The position numbers were made by a program, and so were the translations under genes. Source: an uncultured Alistipes sp. (GTDB taxonomy: Bacteria; Bacteroidota; Bacteroidia; Bacteroidales; Rikenellaceae). From it: a DNA stretch of 8,149 bases. Location: assembly GCA_947178455.1 (NCBI GenBank), contig CAMWYI010000080.1:1-8149 (forward strand), read 5' to 3'. Below are positions 1-6,906 of this stretch, piece by piece (position 1 is the first letter of the stretch; each line of letters opens with the position of its first letter). Under the pieces are notes generated by a model. It saw only the letters and a list, made by a program, of their open reading frames with translations. It was not told the DNA's origin and did not search any database.

Positions 1-338
1 CAACAATAGGCGTAATCGTCGACCGAGAAACCCGAAATATTGGCGATGACCTTCTTATGGAAAAATGTCTTCAGACGAGGCAGCTCCTCGGAGATAACGG
101 CGTCAATGCCCGGGTTCTGCAAACCGACGGCATTGATCATCCCCGCCGTGCACTCGGCGATGCGGGGCGTCGGATTGCCGAAACGCGGTTCGCGGGTCGT
201 ACCCTTGAACGAAAACGTCCCGAGCATGTCGATGTCGTAGAACTCGCGGAACTCATTGCCGTAACCGAACGTTCCGCTGGCAGGCACGACCGGATTGTCC
301 AGCCGCCAACCGCTCAAAGTGACCGAAGTATCTACCAT
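1..338 (-). CDS. pyrD: Dihydroorotate dehydrogenase class 1B, catalytic subunit (5' part; gene continues past the left edge)
   Basis: This is the FMN-containing catalytic subunit that oxidises dihydroorotate to orotate, the fourth step of UMP synthesis. It is a cytosolic enzyme that works as a complex with PyrK. Only the first 112 codons lie in the window. The visible part opens with a short strand, then ASGTFGYG (residues 20-27), KGTT (45-48, with the conserved lysine that contacts FMN) and NAVGLQNPG (69-77), all hallmarks of class 1 enzymes. The adjoining pyrK places it in class 1B. The ATG at 338 overlaps the end of pyrK by 7 nt and has a strong Shine-Dalgarno sequence inside pyrK, so the start is well supported. 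No break or odd residue is seen in the visible part. The length of the whole protein cannot be judged. Confidence 0.96.
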   Translation of the reverse strand, partial: MVDTSVTLSGWRLDNPVVPASGTFGYGNEFREFYDIDMLGTFSFKGTTREPRFGNPTPRIAECTAGMINAVGLQNPGIDAVISEELPRLKTFFHKKVIANISGFSVDDYAYC

Positions 339-1069
339 AGCACCTCTCCTTTTTCCAATACGGGGCCCTCTTTGCAGATGCGTTTGCTGCCGTTGCGGGT
401 TTTGCACGAGCACCCCATGCAAGCGCCGAAGCCGCACCCCATGCGCTCCTCGAACGAAAGCTGACCGTCCTGCGGTACGCTGTCGCAGAGCGCGCGAAGC
501 ATCGGCAGCGGCCCGCAGGCATAGAAATAATCGAAATCGAGCCGCCGTTCGGCGATAGCCGTCGTCACGAAGCCCCGCACACCGTCCGAGCCGTCGACCG
601 TCGCGACCGTGACATCGCACCCCAATGCGCGGAACTCCGCTTCGTAAAAGCACTCGGCGGCGGTATTGAACCCCAACACTACCTGCACGGGAAGTCCCGC
701 AGCGAGCAGTCGTTTGGCCAACCAGTAGAGCGGCGGCACGCCGACCCCACCCCCAACGAGCAACGGTCGCCGCATATCGGGATTTATGAAAAATCCGTTG
801 CCGAGACCGGTCAACAAATCGAGCTCGGCACCGGCCGCCATGCGGCTCATGCGCTCCGTACCCTCGCCCACGACCTTGTAAATCAAGGTCAAGCGGCCCT
901 CCTCGCAATCGCACACCGAAATGGGCCGCCGCAAGTAGAGGCCGTCGATAGCGATATCGACGAACTGCCCGGGTGCGGTAATCGCATCGGTTTCGCCCGC
1001 GAGGGTCATCCGCCATACCGAAGCCGTCAAAGGCTCGTTCGTTTCGATTCGGAAAATAGCTTTTTTCAT
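332..1069 (-). CDS. pyrK: Dihydroorotate dehydrogenase B electron-transfer subunit, FAD/[2Fe-2S] protein
   Basis: PyrK takes electrons from the FMN of PyrD through a [2Fe-2S] cluster to FAD and then NAD+. From the ATG at 1069 it has 245 residues, close to the usual family length. The N-terminal ferredoxin-reductase-like beta barrel carries the FAD motif RRPIS (47-51) and GEGT (68-71). The NAD-binding fold follows with GGGVGVPP (106-113) and YACGPLPM (183-190). Near the C-terminus, C212, C217, C220 and C232 (C-x4-C-x2-C-x11-C, after EERMG) match the cluster ligands, and C222 is an extra cysteine. An in-frame GTG at 1093 would add eight residues (MNRPNESR). I prefer 1069 because MKKAIF aligns with typical PyrK N-termini. 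Neither start has a clear Shine-Dalgarno sequence. The gene lies 27 nt after carB and overlaps pyrD by 7 nt. Confidence 0.95.
   Translation of the reverse strand: MKKAIFRIETNEPLTASVWRMTLAGETDAITAPGQFVDIAIDGLYLRRPISVCDCEEGRLTLIYKVVGEGTERMSRMAAGAELDLLTGLGNGFFINPDMRRPLLVGGGVGVPPLYWLAKRLLAAGLPVQVVLGFNTAAECFYEAEFRALGCDVTVATVDGSDGVRGFVTTAIAERRLDFDYFYACGPLPMLRALCDSVPQDGQLSFEERMGCGFGACMGCSCKTRNGSKRICKEGPVLEKGEVLW
343..350 (-). promoter_or_regulatory. Shine-Dalgarno sequence for pyrD, inside the 3' end of pyrK
   Basis: The minus strand reads AGGAGAGG, with the GGAG core 7 nt before the pyrD ATG. It lies within the last codons of pyrK (Glu-Lys-Gly-Glu-Val), so those codons serve as both protein and ribosome binding site. 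Such a strong site is notable because many Bacteroidota genes lack one. It fixes the pyrD start and fits translational coupling of the two subunits. Confidence 0.75.
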
Positions 1070-1096
1070 GCGCGATTCATTCGGTCGATTCACGGT

Positions 1097-4000
1097 TCAG
1101 GCGTCGATAGTCGACACGCGCAACGTAATCTCTTCGAGCACGTCCAACAACACCTTCACGGTCTCCAATGCGGTGAATACCGTGACGTTGTTTTCGACGG
1201 CCGTGCGGCGGATTTCGTAACCGTCCAGCCGCGTGTCGTGCTGGTTGATGTCTATCGTGTTGATGACGTAGCTCACATGGCCCTGCCGCAGCGAGTCGAT
1301 GATTTCGCTGCTGCCCTCGCTCAACTTGCGGCGCGTGCGGGTGCGGATGCCGTGCTCGCGCAGGAACTCGGCCGTACCGGTCGTCGCCTCGATGTTGAAA
1401 CCGAGGTCGTAAAAGCGTTTCACCAACGGAAGGGCCGTCTCCTTGTCGCGGTCGGCGATAGTCACGAAGATAGTACCGTAATTGCTGACGTTCATCCCCG
1501 TAGCCTGCAACGCCTTGTAGAGGGCGCGGGTCAGTTTGTCGTCGTAGCCGATCGCCTCGCCCGTCGATTTCATTTCGGGCGAAAGGTAGCTGTCCATGCC
1601 GCGTATCTTGGCGAACGAAAAAGCGGGCGCCTTGACGTACCAGCGCGCTTTTTCCTTGCCGTAGACCTCCGTGATGCCCTGTTCGCGCAGGCTCTTGCCC
1701 AAGATGACCTGCGTGGCGATGTGGGCCATCGGCACGCCCGTCGATTTGGAGAGGAACGGCACGGTGCGCGACGAACGGGGATTGACCTCGATAACATAAA
1801 CGTCGTCGTTGGGGTCGAGGATGAACTGGATGTTGTAAAGCCCCACGATGCCGATGCGTAAACCCAACCGCACCGTGTAGTCGATGATTTGCTGTTTGGC
1901 GTGCTCCGAGACGCTGAACGTCGGATAGACGCTAATCGAGTCGCCCGAGTGGATGCCCGTGCGCTCGACGTGCTCCATGATGCCGGGGATGAAGACCTCC
2001 TTGCCGTCGCAAATGGCATCGACCTCCAACTCCTTGCCCATGATGTAACGGTCGACCAGCACAGGCGAATCGACGTTGACCTCGACGGCCGTCTGCAAGT
2101 AGTGGCGCAGCCGCTCCTCGTTGGAGACGATTTGCATGGCGCGGCCGCCCAACACGTAACTCGGCCGCACGAGCACCGGATAACCGATGCGCGCCGCAGC
2201 GCGGACACCAGCTTCGATGTCGGTGACAGCCTCGGCTTCGGGCTGCGGAATGCCCAACTCCTCCATGATGCGCTCGAAACACCCTCGGTCTTCGGCGTTG
2301 CGGATAGCCGCCGTATCGGTGCCGATGATAGGCACGCCCAACGCGGCGAGCGGCTCGGCCAGATTGATAGCCGTCTGTCCGCCGAGCGAGACGACGATAG
2401 CTTCGGGCCGCTCCAAATGGATGACATTCATCACGTCCTCGACCGTCAACGGCTCGAAATAGAGCTTGTCGCTCGTGGTGTAGTCGGTCGAGACGGTTTC
2501 GGGATTGTTGTTGATGATAATCGCCTCGTAACCCGCCTCGCGAATCGACCAAATGGCGTGCACGGTCGAATAATCGAACTCGACGCCCTGTCCGATGCGG
2601 ATAGGGCCCGAACCGAGCACGACGATTTTGCGCCGGTCGCTCACTACGGATTCGTTTTCGATTTCGTAGGTCGAATAGAAGTAAGGCACGTAGGACGAAA
2701 ACTCGCTGGCGCAAGTGTCTATCATCTTGTAGACGGGGAAAAGGCCGTTGCGTTCGCGCAAGCGGAACATCTCCTGCTCCGAAAGGCCCCACAACCGGCC
2801 GATGTACTTGTCGCTGAAGCCCATGCGTTTGGCGTCGCGCAACGTCTCGACATCCTGCGGATGTTCGCGCACGGTGCGCTCGAACTCGACGATGTTCTTG
2901 AACTTTTCGAGGAAGAACAGGTCGATTTTCGTGTTGTTGTAAATCAGCACCAAGTCGACGCCCAGCCGAATCAACTGCGCAATAGCGTACAGGCGGTCGT
3001 CGGTGCCCTCCTTGATGTAATCGAGCAGCTGCTCGGTCGTCCAGTCGTCGAACTTGCGGTGGTGGATGTGGCAGACGCCCGTTTCGAGCGACCGCACCGC
3101 TTTGAGCAACGACTCCTCGACCGTGCGGCCGACGGCCATGACCTCGCCGGTAGCTTTCATCTGGGTGCCGAGCTTGTTCGAGGCGTCGGAAAACTTGTCG
3201 AACGGGAAGCGGGCGATTTTGGTCACCACGTAGTCCAGCGTCGGCTCGAAGCTGGCAGGCGTATTGGCCAGCCGGATTTCGTCGAGCGTCAGGCCGACGG
3301 CGATTTTGGCACTGACGCGGGCAATGGGATAACCCGAAGCCTTCGATGCGAGGGCCGACGAACGCGACACGCGCGGATTGACCTCGATGAGGTAGTATTT
3401 GAACGACAGCGGGTCCAATGCGAACTGCACGTTGCACCCGCCCTCGATTTTGAGTTCGCGGATGATTTTCAAGGCCGAATCGCGCAGCATCTGATACTCG
3501 CGGTTGGTGAGCGTCTGGCTCGGCGCGACGACGATCGAGTCGCCCGTGTGGACACCGACGGGGTCAATATTCTCCATGTTGCAGATAGCCAGCGCCGTAT
3601 CGTTGCTGTCGCGGATGACCTCGTATTCGATTTCCTTGTAGCCCTTGATGCTTTTTTCGATGAGCACCTGATGCACGGGCGAGAGGAACAGCGCGTTGCG
3701 CATCAACTCGCGCAACTCCTGCTCGTTGTCGGCGAAACCGCCGCCCGTGCCGCCCAGCGTGAACGCAGGACGCAGCACGACGGGATACCCGATGCGGGCG
3801 GCCACCTCGACGCCCTCTTCGATCGAAGTAGCGATTTCGGACGGCAAGACGGGCTCGCCCAACGATTCGCACAACTCCTTGAACAACTCGCGGTCTTCGG
3901 CCCGCTCGATAGACTCGAACGACGTACCGAGAATCTCGACCTGACACTCGTCGAGAATGCCCTTTTTGGCCAACTGCACGGCGAGGTTCAGACCCGTCTG

Positions 4001-4276
4001 TCCGCCGAGACCCGGGACAATGGCGTCGGGACGCTCGTAACGGATGATTTTAGCGACGTATTCGAGCGTCAGCGGCTCCATGTACACCTTGTCGGCGATA
4101 TGCGTGTCGGTCATAATGGTAGCCGGATTGGAGTTGACCAACACCACCTCGTAACCCTCCTCGCGAAGCGCCAAACAAGCCTGCGTACCGGCGTAATCGA
4201 ACTCGGCGGCCTGTCCGATGACGATCGGGCCCGACCCGATGACCATCACTTTGTTTATATCTTTACGTTTAGGCAT
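1097..4276 (-). CDS. carB: Carbamoyl-phosphate synthase large (synthetase) subunit
   Basis: CarB uses ammonia channelled from CarA, bicarbonate and two ATP to make carbamoyl phosphate for pyrimidines and arginine. At 1059 residues it is full length for the family (E. coli about 1073). It shows the standard duplicated layout: carboxyphosphate ATP-grasp half (about 1-400), oligomerisation region (about 400-550), carbamoyl-phosphate ATP-grasp half (about 550-925) and C-terminal MGS-like allosteric domain (about 930-1059). Visible motifs include GSGPIVIGQ (14-22), R129, R169, E215, VHTGDS (242-247) and EVNPRVSRSS (298-307). Their second-half counterparts are GSGPIRIGQG (555-564), RPSYVLGGRAM (704-714), IHSGDS (775-780) and EVNPRSSRT (830-838). 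In the allosteric domain TTGTA (965-969), K984 and N1006 align with effector-binding positions of the E. coli enzyme, so feedback by nucleotides is likely, but its specificity cannot be read. The ATG overlaps the carA stop by 8 nt. Confidence 0.98.
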   Translation of the reverse strand: MPKRKDINKVMVIGSGPIVIGQAAEFDYAGTQACLALREEGYEVVLVNSNPATIMTDTHIADKVYMEPLTLEYVAKIIRYERPDAIVPGLGGQTGLNLAVQLAKKGILDECQVEILGTSFESIERAEDRELFKELCESLGEPVLPSEIATSIEEGVEVAARIGYPVVLRPAFTLGGTGGGFADNEQELRELMRNALFLSPVHQVLIEKSIKGYKEIEYEVIRDSNDTALAICNMENIDPVGVHTGDSIVVAPSQTLTNREYQMLRDSALKIIRELKIEGGCNVQFALDPLSFKYYLIEVNPRVSRSSALASKASGYPIARVSAKIAVGLTLDEIRLANTPASFEPTLDYVVTKIARFPFDKFSDASNKLGTQMKATGEVMAVGRTVEESLLKAVRSLETGVCHIHHRKFDDWTTEQLLDYIKEGTDDRLYAIAQLIRLGVDLVLIYNNTKIDLFFLEKFKNIVEFERTVREHPQDVETLRDAKRMGFSDKYIGRLWGLSEQEMFRLRERNGLFPVYKMIDTCASEFSSYVPYFYSTYEIENESVVSDRRKIVVLGSGPIRIGQGVEFDYSTVHAIWSIREAGYEAIIINNNPETVSTDYTTSDKLYFEPLTVEDVMNVIHLERPEAIVVSLGGQTAINLAEPLAALGVPIIGTDTAAIRNAEDRGCFERIMEELGIPQPEAEAVTDIEAGVRAAARIGYPVLVRPSYVLGGRAMQIVSNEERLRHYLQTAVEVNVDSPVLVDRYIMGKELEVDAICDGKEVFIPGIMEHVERTGIHSGDSISVYPTFSVSEHAKQQIIDYTVRLGLRIGIVGLYNIQFILDPNDDVYVIEVNPRSSRTVPFLSKSTGVPMAHIATQVILGKSLREQGITEVYGKEKARWYVKAPAFSFAKIRGMDSYLSPEMKSTGEAIGYDDKLTRALYKALQATGMNVSNYGTIFVTIADRDKETALPLVKRFYDLGFNIEATTGTAEFLREHGIRTRTRRKLSEGSSEIIDSLRQGHVSYVINTIDINQHDTRLDGYEIRRTAVENNVTVFTALETVKVLLDVLEEITLRVSTIDA

Positions 4277-5360
4277 TTTTATACTTCTCCATCATTTGAA
4301 TGAATTTATCGAACAATCCGGTGCTGTCCTGCGGTCCGGGTGCGCTCTCGGGGTGGTACTGCACCGAAAAGACCTTGTCGGCCTTGCACTCGACCCCTTC
4401 GGCCGTGTTGTCCAACAGATTGACGTGGGTCAGTTCGAGGCCGGTGCCCTGCAACGAGTCGATGTCGACGGCAAAACTGTGATTTTGGCTCGTAATTTCG
4501 ATTTTGCCGGTCTGCAAGTTCTTCACGGGGTGGTTGCCGCCGCGATGTCCGAACTTCATTTTGAACGTGCGGGCGCCGTAAGCCAAAGCGACCATTTGAT
4601 GCCCCATGCAGATGCCGAAGATAGGCAGCCGACCGCGCAGTCGGCGCACCTTTTCGATAACGGGTTCGACGTCGGTCGGGTCGCCGGGGCCGTTGGAAAG
4701 AAAGATGCCGTCGGGGCGGAAGGCCAAAATCTCCTCGACCGAAGCGTCGAACGGCACGACCGTCACGTTGCAACCGCGCGCATTGAGGCACCGGATGATG
4801 TTGTACTTGATGCCGCAGTCGATCGCCACGACGTCGAACCGGTGGTTGGGCGTACGCGAGAACCAACGTTTCTTGCAACTCACGCGCGACACTTGGTCGT
4901 GCGGCAATTCGCAGGCGCGGATGCGTTCCAATGCCTCGTCGAGCGGCGTCGAAGCGTCGGTAAGCATCACTTTTTGGCTCCCCTCGTCGCGGATGATGCG
5001 GGTCAGCGCGCGGGTGTCGATGCCCGAAATGCCGGGAATGCTCAACTCCTCGAACACCTCGTGCAGCGTGCGGGTGTAACGGAAATTGGACGGGATGTCG
5101 TTGTACTCGCGCACAATCAGGCCGCCGATAGAGGGGAATTTCGATTCGTAATCCTCCTCGGCCGTTCCGTAATTGCCGATGAGCGGGTAAGTCATCACCA
5201 CCATTTGACCGGTGTACGACGGGTCGGAGATAATCTCCTGATACCCGACCATCGAGGTATTGAAGACGATTTCGTGCACCGCTTCGCAATCGGCGCCGAA
5301 ACCGTAACCGTAGAACTCACGGCCGTTCTCCAAGACGATTTTTTTGGTAAAAGGTTTCAT
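4269..5360 (-). CDS. carA: Carbamoyl-phosphate synthase small (glutaminase) subunit
   Basis: CarA hydrolyses glutamine and passes the ammonia through a tunnel to CarB. The 363-residue protein has the usual two parts: an N-terminal CPSase small-chain domain (about 1-150, with GYQEIISDPSYTGQ at 39-52 and IDTRALTR at 114-121) and a class I glutamine amidotransferase domain (about 175-360). The catalytic triad is visible: nucleophile C251 in GICMGHQ, and H336 and E338 in QYHPES. SNGPGDP (222-228) and SQNHSFAV (291-298) are further family signatures. The family usually has GICLGHQ, and Leu to Met there is conservative. The ATG at 5360 has a modest AAGG sequence upstream. A 78-nt spacer separates it from pyrC, the only real gap in the operon. 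I find no Bacteroidetes-type promoter or terminator there, so read-through from pyrC is the simplest view. The stop overlaps the carB start. Confidence 0.98.
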   Translation of the reverse strand: MKPFTKKIVLENGREFYGYGFGADCEAVHEIVFNTSMVGYQEIISDPSYTGQMVVMTYPLIGNYGTAEEDYESKFPSIGGLIVREYNDIPSNFRYTRTLHEVFEELSIPGISGIDTRALTRIIRDEGSQKVMLTDASTPLDEALERIRACELPHDQVSRVSCKKRWFSRTPNHRFDVVAIDCGIKYNIIRCLNARGCNVTVVPFDASVEEILAFRPDGIFLSNGPGDPTDVEPVIEKVRRLRGRLPIFGICMGHQMVALAYGARTFKMKFGHRGGNHPVKNLQTGKIEITSQNHSFAVDIDSLQGTGLELTHVNLLDNTAEGVECKADKVFSVQYHPESAPGPQDSTGLFDKFIQMMEKYKNA

Positions 5361-5438
5361 TCAGTACCTTATTTATGCTAATCTCGCTTTATCGTGTTAT
5401 CTCTTTGTCGTGCATATCCGTGTCGGGCGAATCGGGGG

Positions 5439-6698
5439 CTATGCCTCCTCGTAAACCGTGCGGCCGCCCACGACCGTCCGCACGGCACGGCCCTGCACCC
5501 GCCAACCGGCGAACGGCGTCGCGTGGCCTTTCGACCGGAACGTCGCCGGGTCGATGACGTACTCGCTATCGAGGTCGAGCACCGTGAAATCGGCCGCATC
5601 GCCCGCGTGCAAGCCGCCTTCGAGCCCGAAAATCCGGCGCGGATTGTCGGTCATCGCCGCAATCAGCGTTTCGAACGGCAACAAACCGGCGCGCACCAAT
5701 CCGGTATAAAGCACCGGAAACGCGCATTCCAACCCGACGATGCCCATTGCACTGCCCGCCAGCCCGCGCGACTTCTCTTCGGCCGTGTGGGGTGCATGGT
5801 CGGTGGCGATGACCTCGATCGTGCCGTCGCGAAGACCCTCGCGCAAGGCGTCGCGGTCGGCTCGGCTGCGCAGAGGCGGGTTCATCTTGAAGCGTCCGTC
5901 CTCCTGCAAATCCTCGTCGCACAACAACAGATAGTGCGGCGCCGTCTCGCAACTCACGTGCACACCGCGTGCTTTGGCCCGCCGCACGAGCTCGACGCTC
6001 TCGGCAGTCGAAACGTGGCAGACATGGTACTGGCAGCCCGTTTTCTCGGCCAGCGCGATGTCGCGCTCCACCTGCCGCCACTCGCTCTCGGAGCAAATGC
6101 CCCGATGCCCGTGCCGGTGGCAATAAACGCCGTCGTGGATATACCCGCCGCGCAGCAGTTCGTCGACCTCGCAATGGGCGACGATAGGCTTACCGACCGC
6201 CGCCGCACCTCGCATGGCCCGTTCCATAAGTTCGTCGGCCTGCACGCCTCGTCCGTCGTCCGAAAAACCCACGACATCGGGCGCCAAAGCGGCGAAGTCG
6301 ACCAACTCACCGGCCCCGCGCTGTCCCACCGTGATGCACCCATAAGGATAAACCCGCACGAGCGCGTCGCGCCGGATGATTGCCGCCTCCTGCGCCAATG
6401 TGTCGGGCGCATCGGGAGCGGGAAGCAGGTTAGGCATGGCGCAGACGGCGGTATATCCGCCGCGAGCCGCAGCGGCCGTACCGGTGGCGATAGTCTCCTT
6501 GTGCGGGAATCCGGGCTCGCGCAGGTGCACGTGCACATCGACCAATCCGGGAACCAGCACACGCCCGCCGAGGTCGATGCACCGATCGTCGGGCGCAGGC
6601 TCGCACGAAGCGGCGATACATCCGTCCACGACCGCGATGCTGCCGAGCTCGAAATGTCCGTCGCGCCAAATCCGCGCGTTTGTATAAATGGTTTTCAT
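5439..6698 (-). CDS. pyrC: Dihydroorotase, class I
   Basis: PyrC reversibly closes N-carbamoyl-L-aspartate to dihydroorotate, the third step of UMP synthesis. It is a cytosolic zinc amidohydrolase. At 419 residues it fits class I (Bacillus/Aquifex type), longer than the E. coli-type class II enzyme. The metal and substrate residues are in order: HVHLREPG with H56 and H58, the FSDDG aspartates (147-148) that replace the carboxylated lysine of class II, H175 in AHCE, H228 in CHVS, NPPLR (273-277) and the catalytic aspartate D300 in ATDHAPH. GLVDVH (51-56) is the usual amidohydrolase entry motif. The ATG at 6698 is preceded by a purine-rich GGAAGGGAAG with 8 nt spacing. It is the first enzyme gene of the operon, downstream of the predicted attenuator. 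No inactivating change is visible, so it is unlikely to be a non-catalytic pyrC paralogue. Confidence 0.96.
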   Translation of the reverse strand: MKTIYTNARIWRDGHFELGSIAVVDGCIAASCEPAPDDRCIDLGGRVLVPGLVDVHVHLREPGFPHKETIATGTAAAARGGYTAVCAMPNLLPAPDAPDTLAQEAAIIRRDALVRVYPYGCITVGQRGAGELVDFAALAPDVVGFSDDGRGVQADELMERAMRGAAAVGKPIVAHCEVDELLRGGYIHDGVYCHRHGHRGICSESEWRQVERDIALAEKTGCQYHVCHVSTAESVELVRRAKARGVHVSCETAPHYLLLCDEDLQEDGRFKMNPPLRSRADRDALREGLRDGTIEVIATDHAPHTAEEKSRGLAGSAMGIVGLECAFPVLYTGLVRAGLLPFETLIAAMTDNPRRIFGLEGGLHAGDAADFTVLDLDSEYVIDPATFRSKGHATPFAGWRVQGRAVRTVVGGRTVYEEA

Positions 6699-6706
6699 GC
6701 GTTATG

Positions 6707-6716
6707 CTTCCCTTCC
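6707..6716 (-). promoter_or_regulatory. Probable ribosome binding site of pyrC
   Basis: The minus strand reads GGAAGGGAAG, ending 8 nt before the pyrC ATG. It is not a perfect anti-16S match, but it is the only purine-rich block in the region and supports the start at 6698. It lies 15 nt after the second leader hairpin, so it would be exposed in a transcript that reads through the attenuator. Confidence 0.5.
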
Positions 6717-6731
6717 GGCCGACCGCCCCAC

Positions 6732-6753
6732 CCCGTTCTATTTAACGAACGGG
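6732..6753 (-). promoter_or_regulatory. Second leader hairpin, between the attenuator and pyrC
   Basis: The minus strand has CCCGTTC, an 8-nt loop, then GAACGGG, a perfect 7-bp stem. It starts one base after the U6 tract of the upstream terminator and is followed by G-rich sequence, not a T run, so it is not an intrinsic terminator in either direction. It could stabilise the 5' end of the read-through mRNA, act as a pause signal, or keep the pyrC ribosome binding site free. Its role is unknown. Confidence 0.6.
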
Positions 6754-6754
6754 C

Positions 6755-6789
6755 AAAAAATTAGGGCAACTGAAAAACAGTTACCCTAA
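6755..6789 (-). terminator. Intrinsic terminator in the pyr leader: candidate attenuator
   Basis: On the minus strand TTAGGGTAACTG pairs with CAGTTGCCCTAA across a TTTTT loop. All 12 positions pair in RNA if one U-G wobble is counted, and six Ts follow directly. Read on the plus strand the same bases contain a C-A mismatch and no T tract, so the element works only for minus-strand transcripts. It sits about 55 nt before pyrC and about 120-145 nt after the probable transcription start, in an operon leader, and not after a recognised gene. This is the usual place for an attenuator. The stop codon of a short leader ORF lies in its 5' arm. The intrinsic terminator is well supported by sequence; the regulatory role is inferred. 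Confidence 0.82.
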
Positions 6790-6888
6790 CAAGACAAAAT
6801 CGACGCAAACGGACGGCGATGCGACACTCGACCCGTCGTGCTGTCGCCAAACGGCTTGTTTCGAGATTATGTCGGGTTTGCCCATCAT
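6781..6888 (-). CDS. Possible pyr leader peptide, 35 codons, ending inside the attenuator hairpin
   Basis: An ORF opens with ATG ATG at 6888/6885, a dozen or so nt after the predicted transcription start, and ends at TAA 6783-6781. It would encode a 35-residue peptide beginning MMGKPDIISKQ and ending VDFVLLG, with no domain, signal peptide or run of one amino acid that I recognise. Its last sense codons (TTA GGG) and stop fall exactly on the 5' arm of the terminator hairpin, so a ribosome finishing translation would block the hairpin. The codons before that are U-rich (ATTTTGTCTTGTT). This matches the geometry of the E. coli pyrBI leader peptide, where translation close behind a slowed polymerase prevents termination. 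There is no clear Shine-Dalgarno sequence and the 5' UTR would be very short. In-frame codons extend upstream to 6978 but lie before the promoter. A chance ORF cannot be excluded. Confidence 0.45.
   Translation of the reverse strand: MMGKPDIISKQAVWRQHDGSSVASPSVCVDFVLLG
6821..6847 (-). promoter_or_regulatory. Possible transcription-pause hairpin within the leader ORF
   Basis: On the minus strand GCGACA pairs with TGTCGC, 6 bp, enclosing an inner CGA/TCG stem with a short loop. It lies about 30 nt before the terminator hairpin and ahead of the U-rich stretch. In pyrBI-type attenuators a hairpin in this position helps polymerase pause so that the ribosome can catch up. An overlapping alternative pairing, GACGG with CCGTC (6812-6837), also exists, so the real fold is uncertain. 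Confidence 0.3.
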
Positions 6889-6906
6889 GTCCGCGTTTAT
6901 TTCGGG

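Noticed and set aside
1932..3437. 501-codon minus-strand ORF in another frame of carB
   Set aside because: carB is continuous and complete across it. The alternative frame is Arg-rich and has no motifs.
1889..4303. 804-codon plus-strand ORF opposite carB
   Set aside because: It mirrors the carB coding strand in high-G+C DNA, has no recognisable family, is rich in Asp, Arg and Val as antisense shadows are, and has no start context.
6732..6753. Second leader hairpin as a tandem terminator
   Set aside because: A G-rich stretch, not a T run, follows it on the minus strand, and there is no T run on the plus strand either.
5394..6764. 456-codon plus-strand ORF opposite pyrC
   Set aside because: It is an antisense shadow of pyrC. 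It even runs through the pyrC start and leader region, and no protein family is recognisable.
6700..6900. PyrR-binding loop or a known metabolite riboswitch in the leader
   Set aside because: I did not find the conserved PyrR loop sequence or any aptamer core I recognise. A covariance-model search would be needed to exclude a divergent one.
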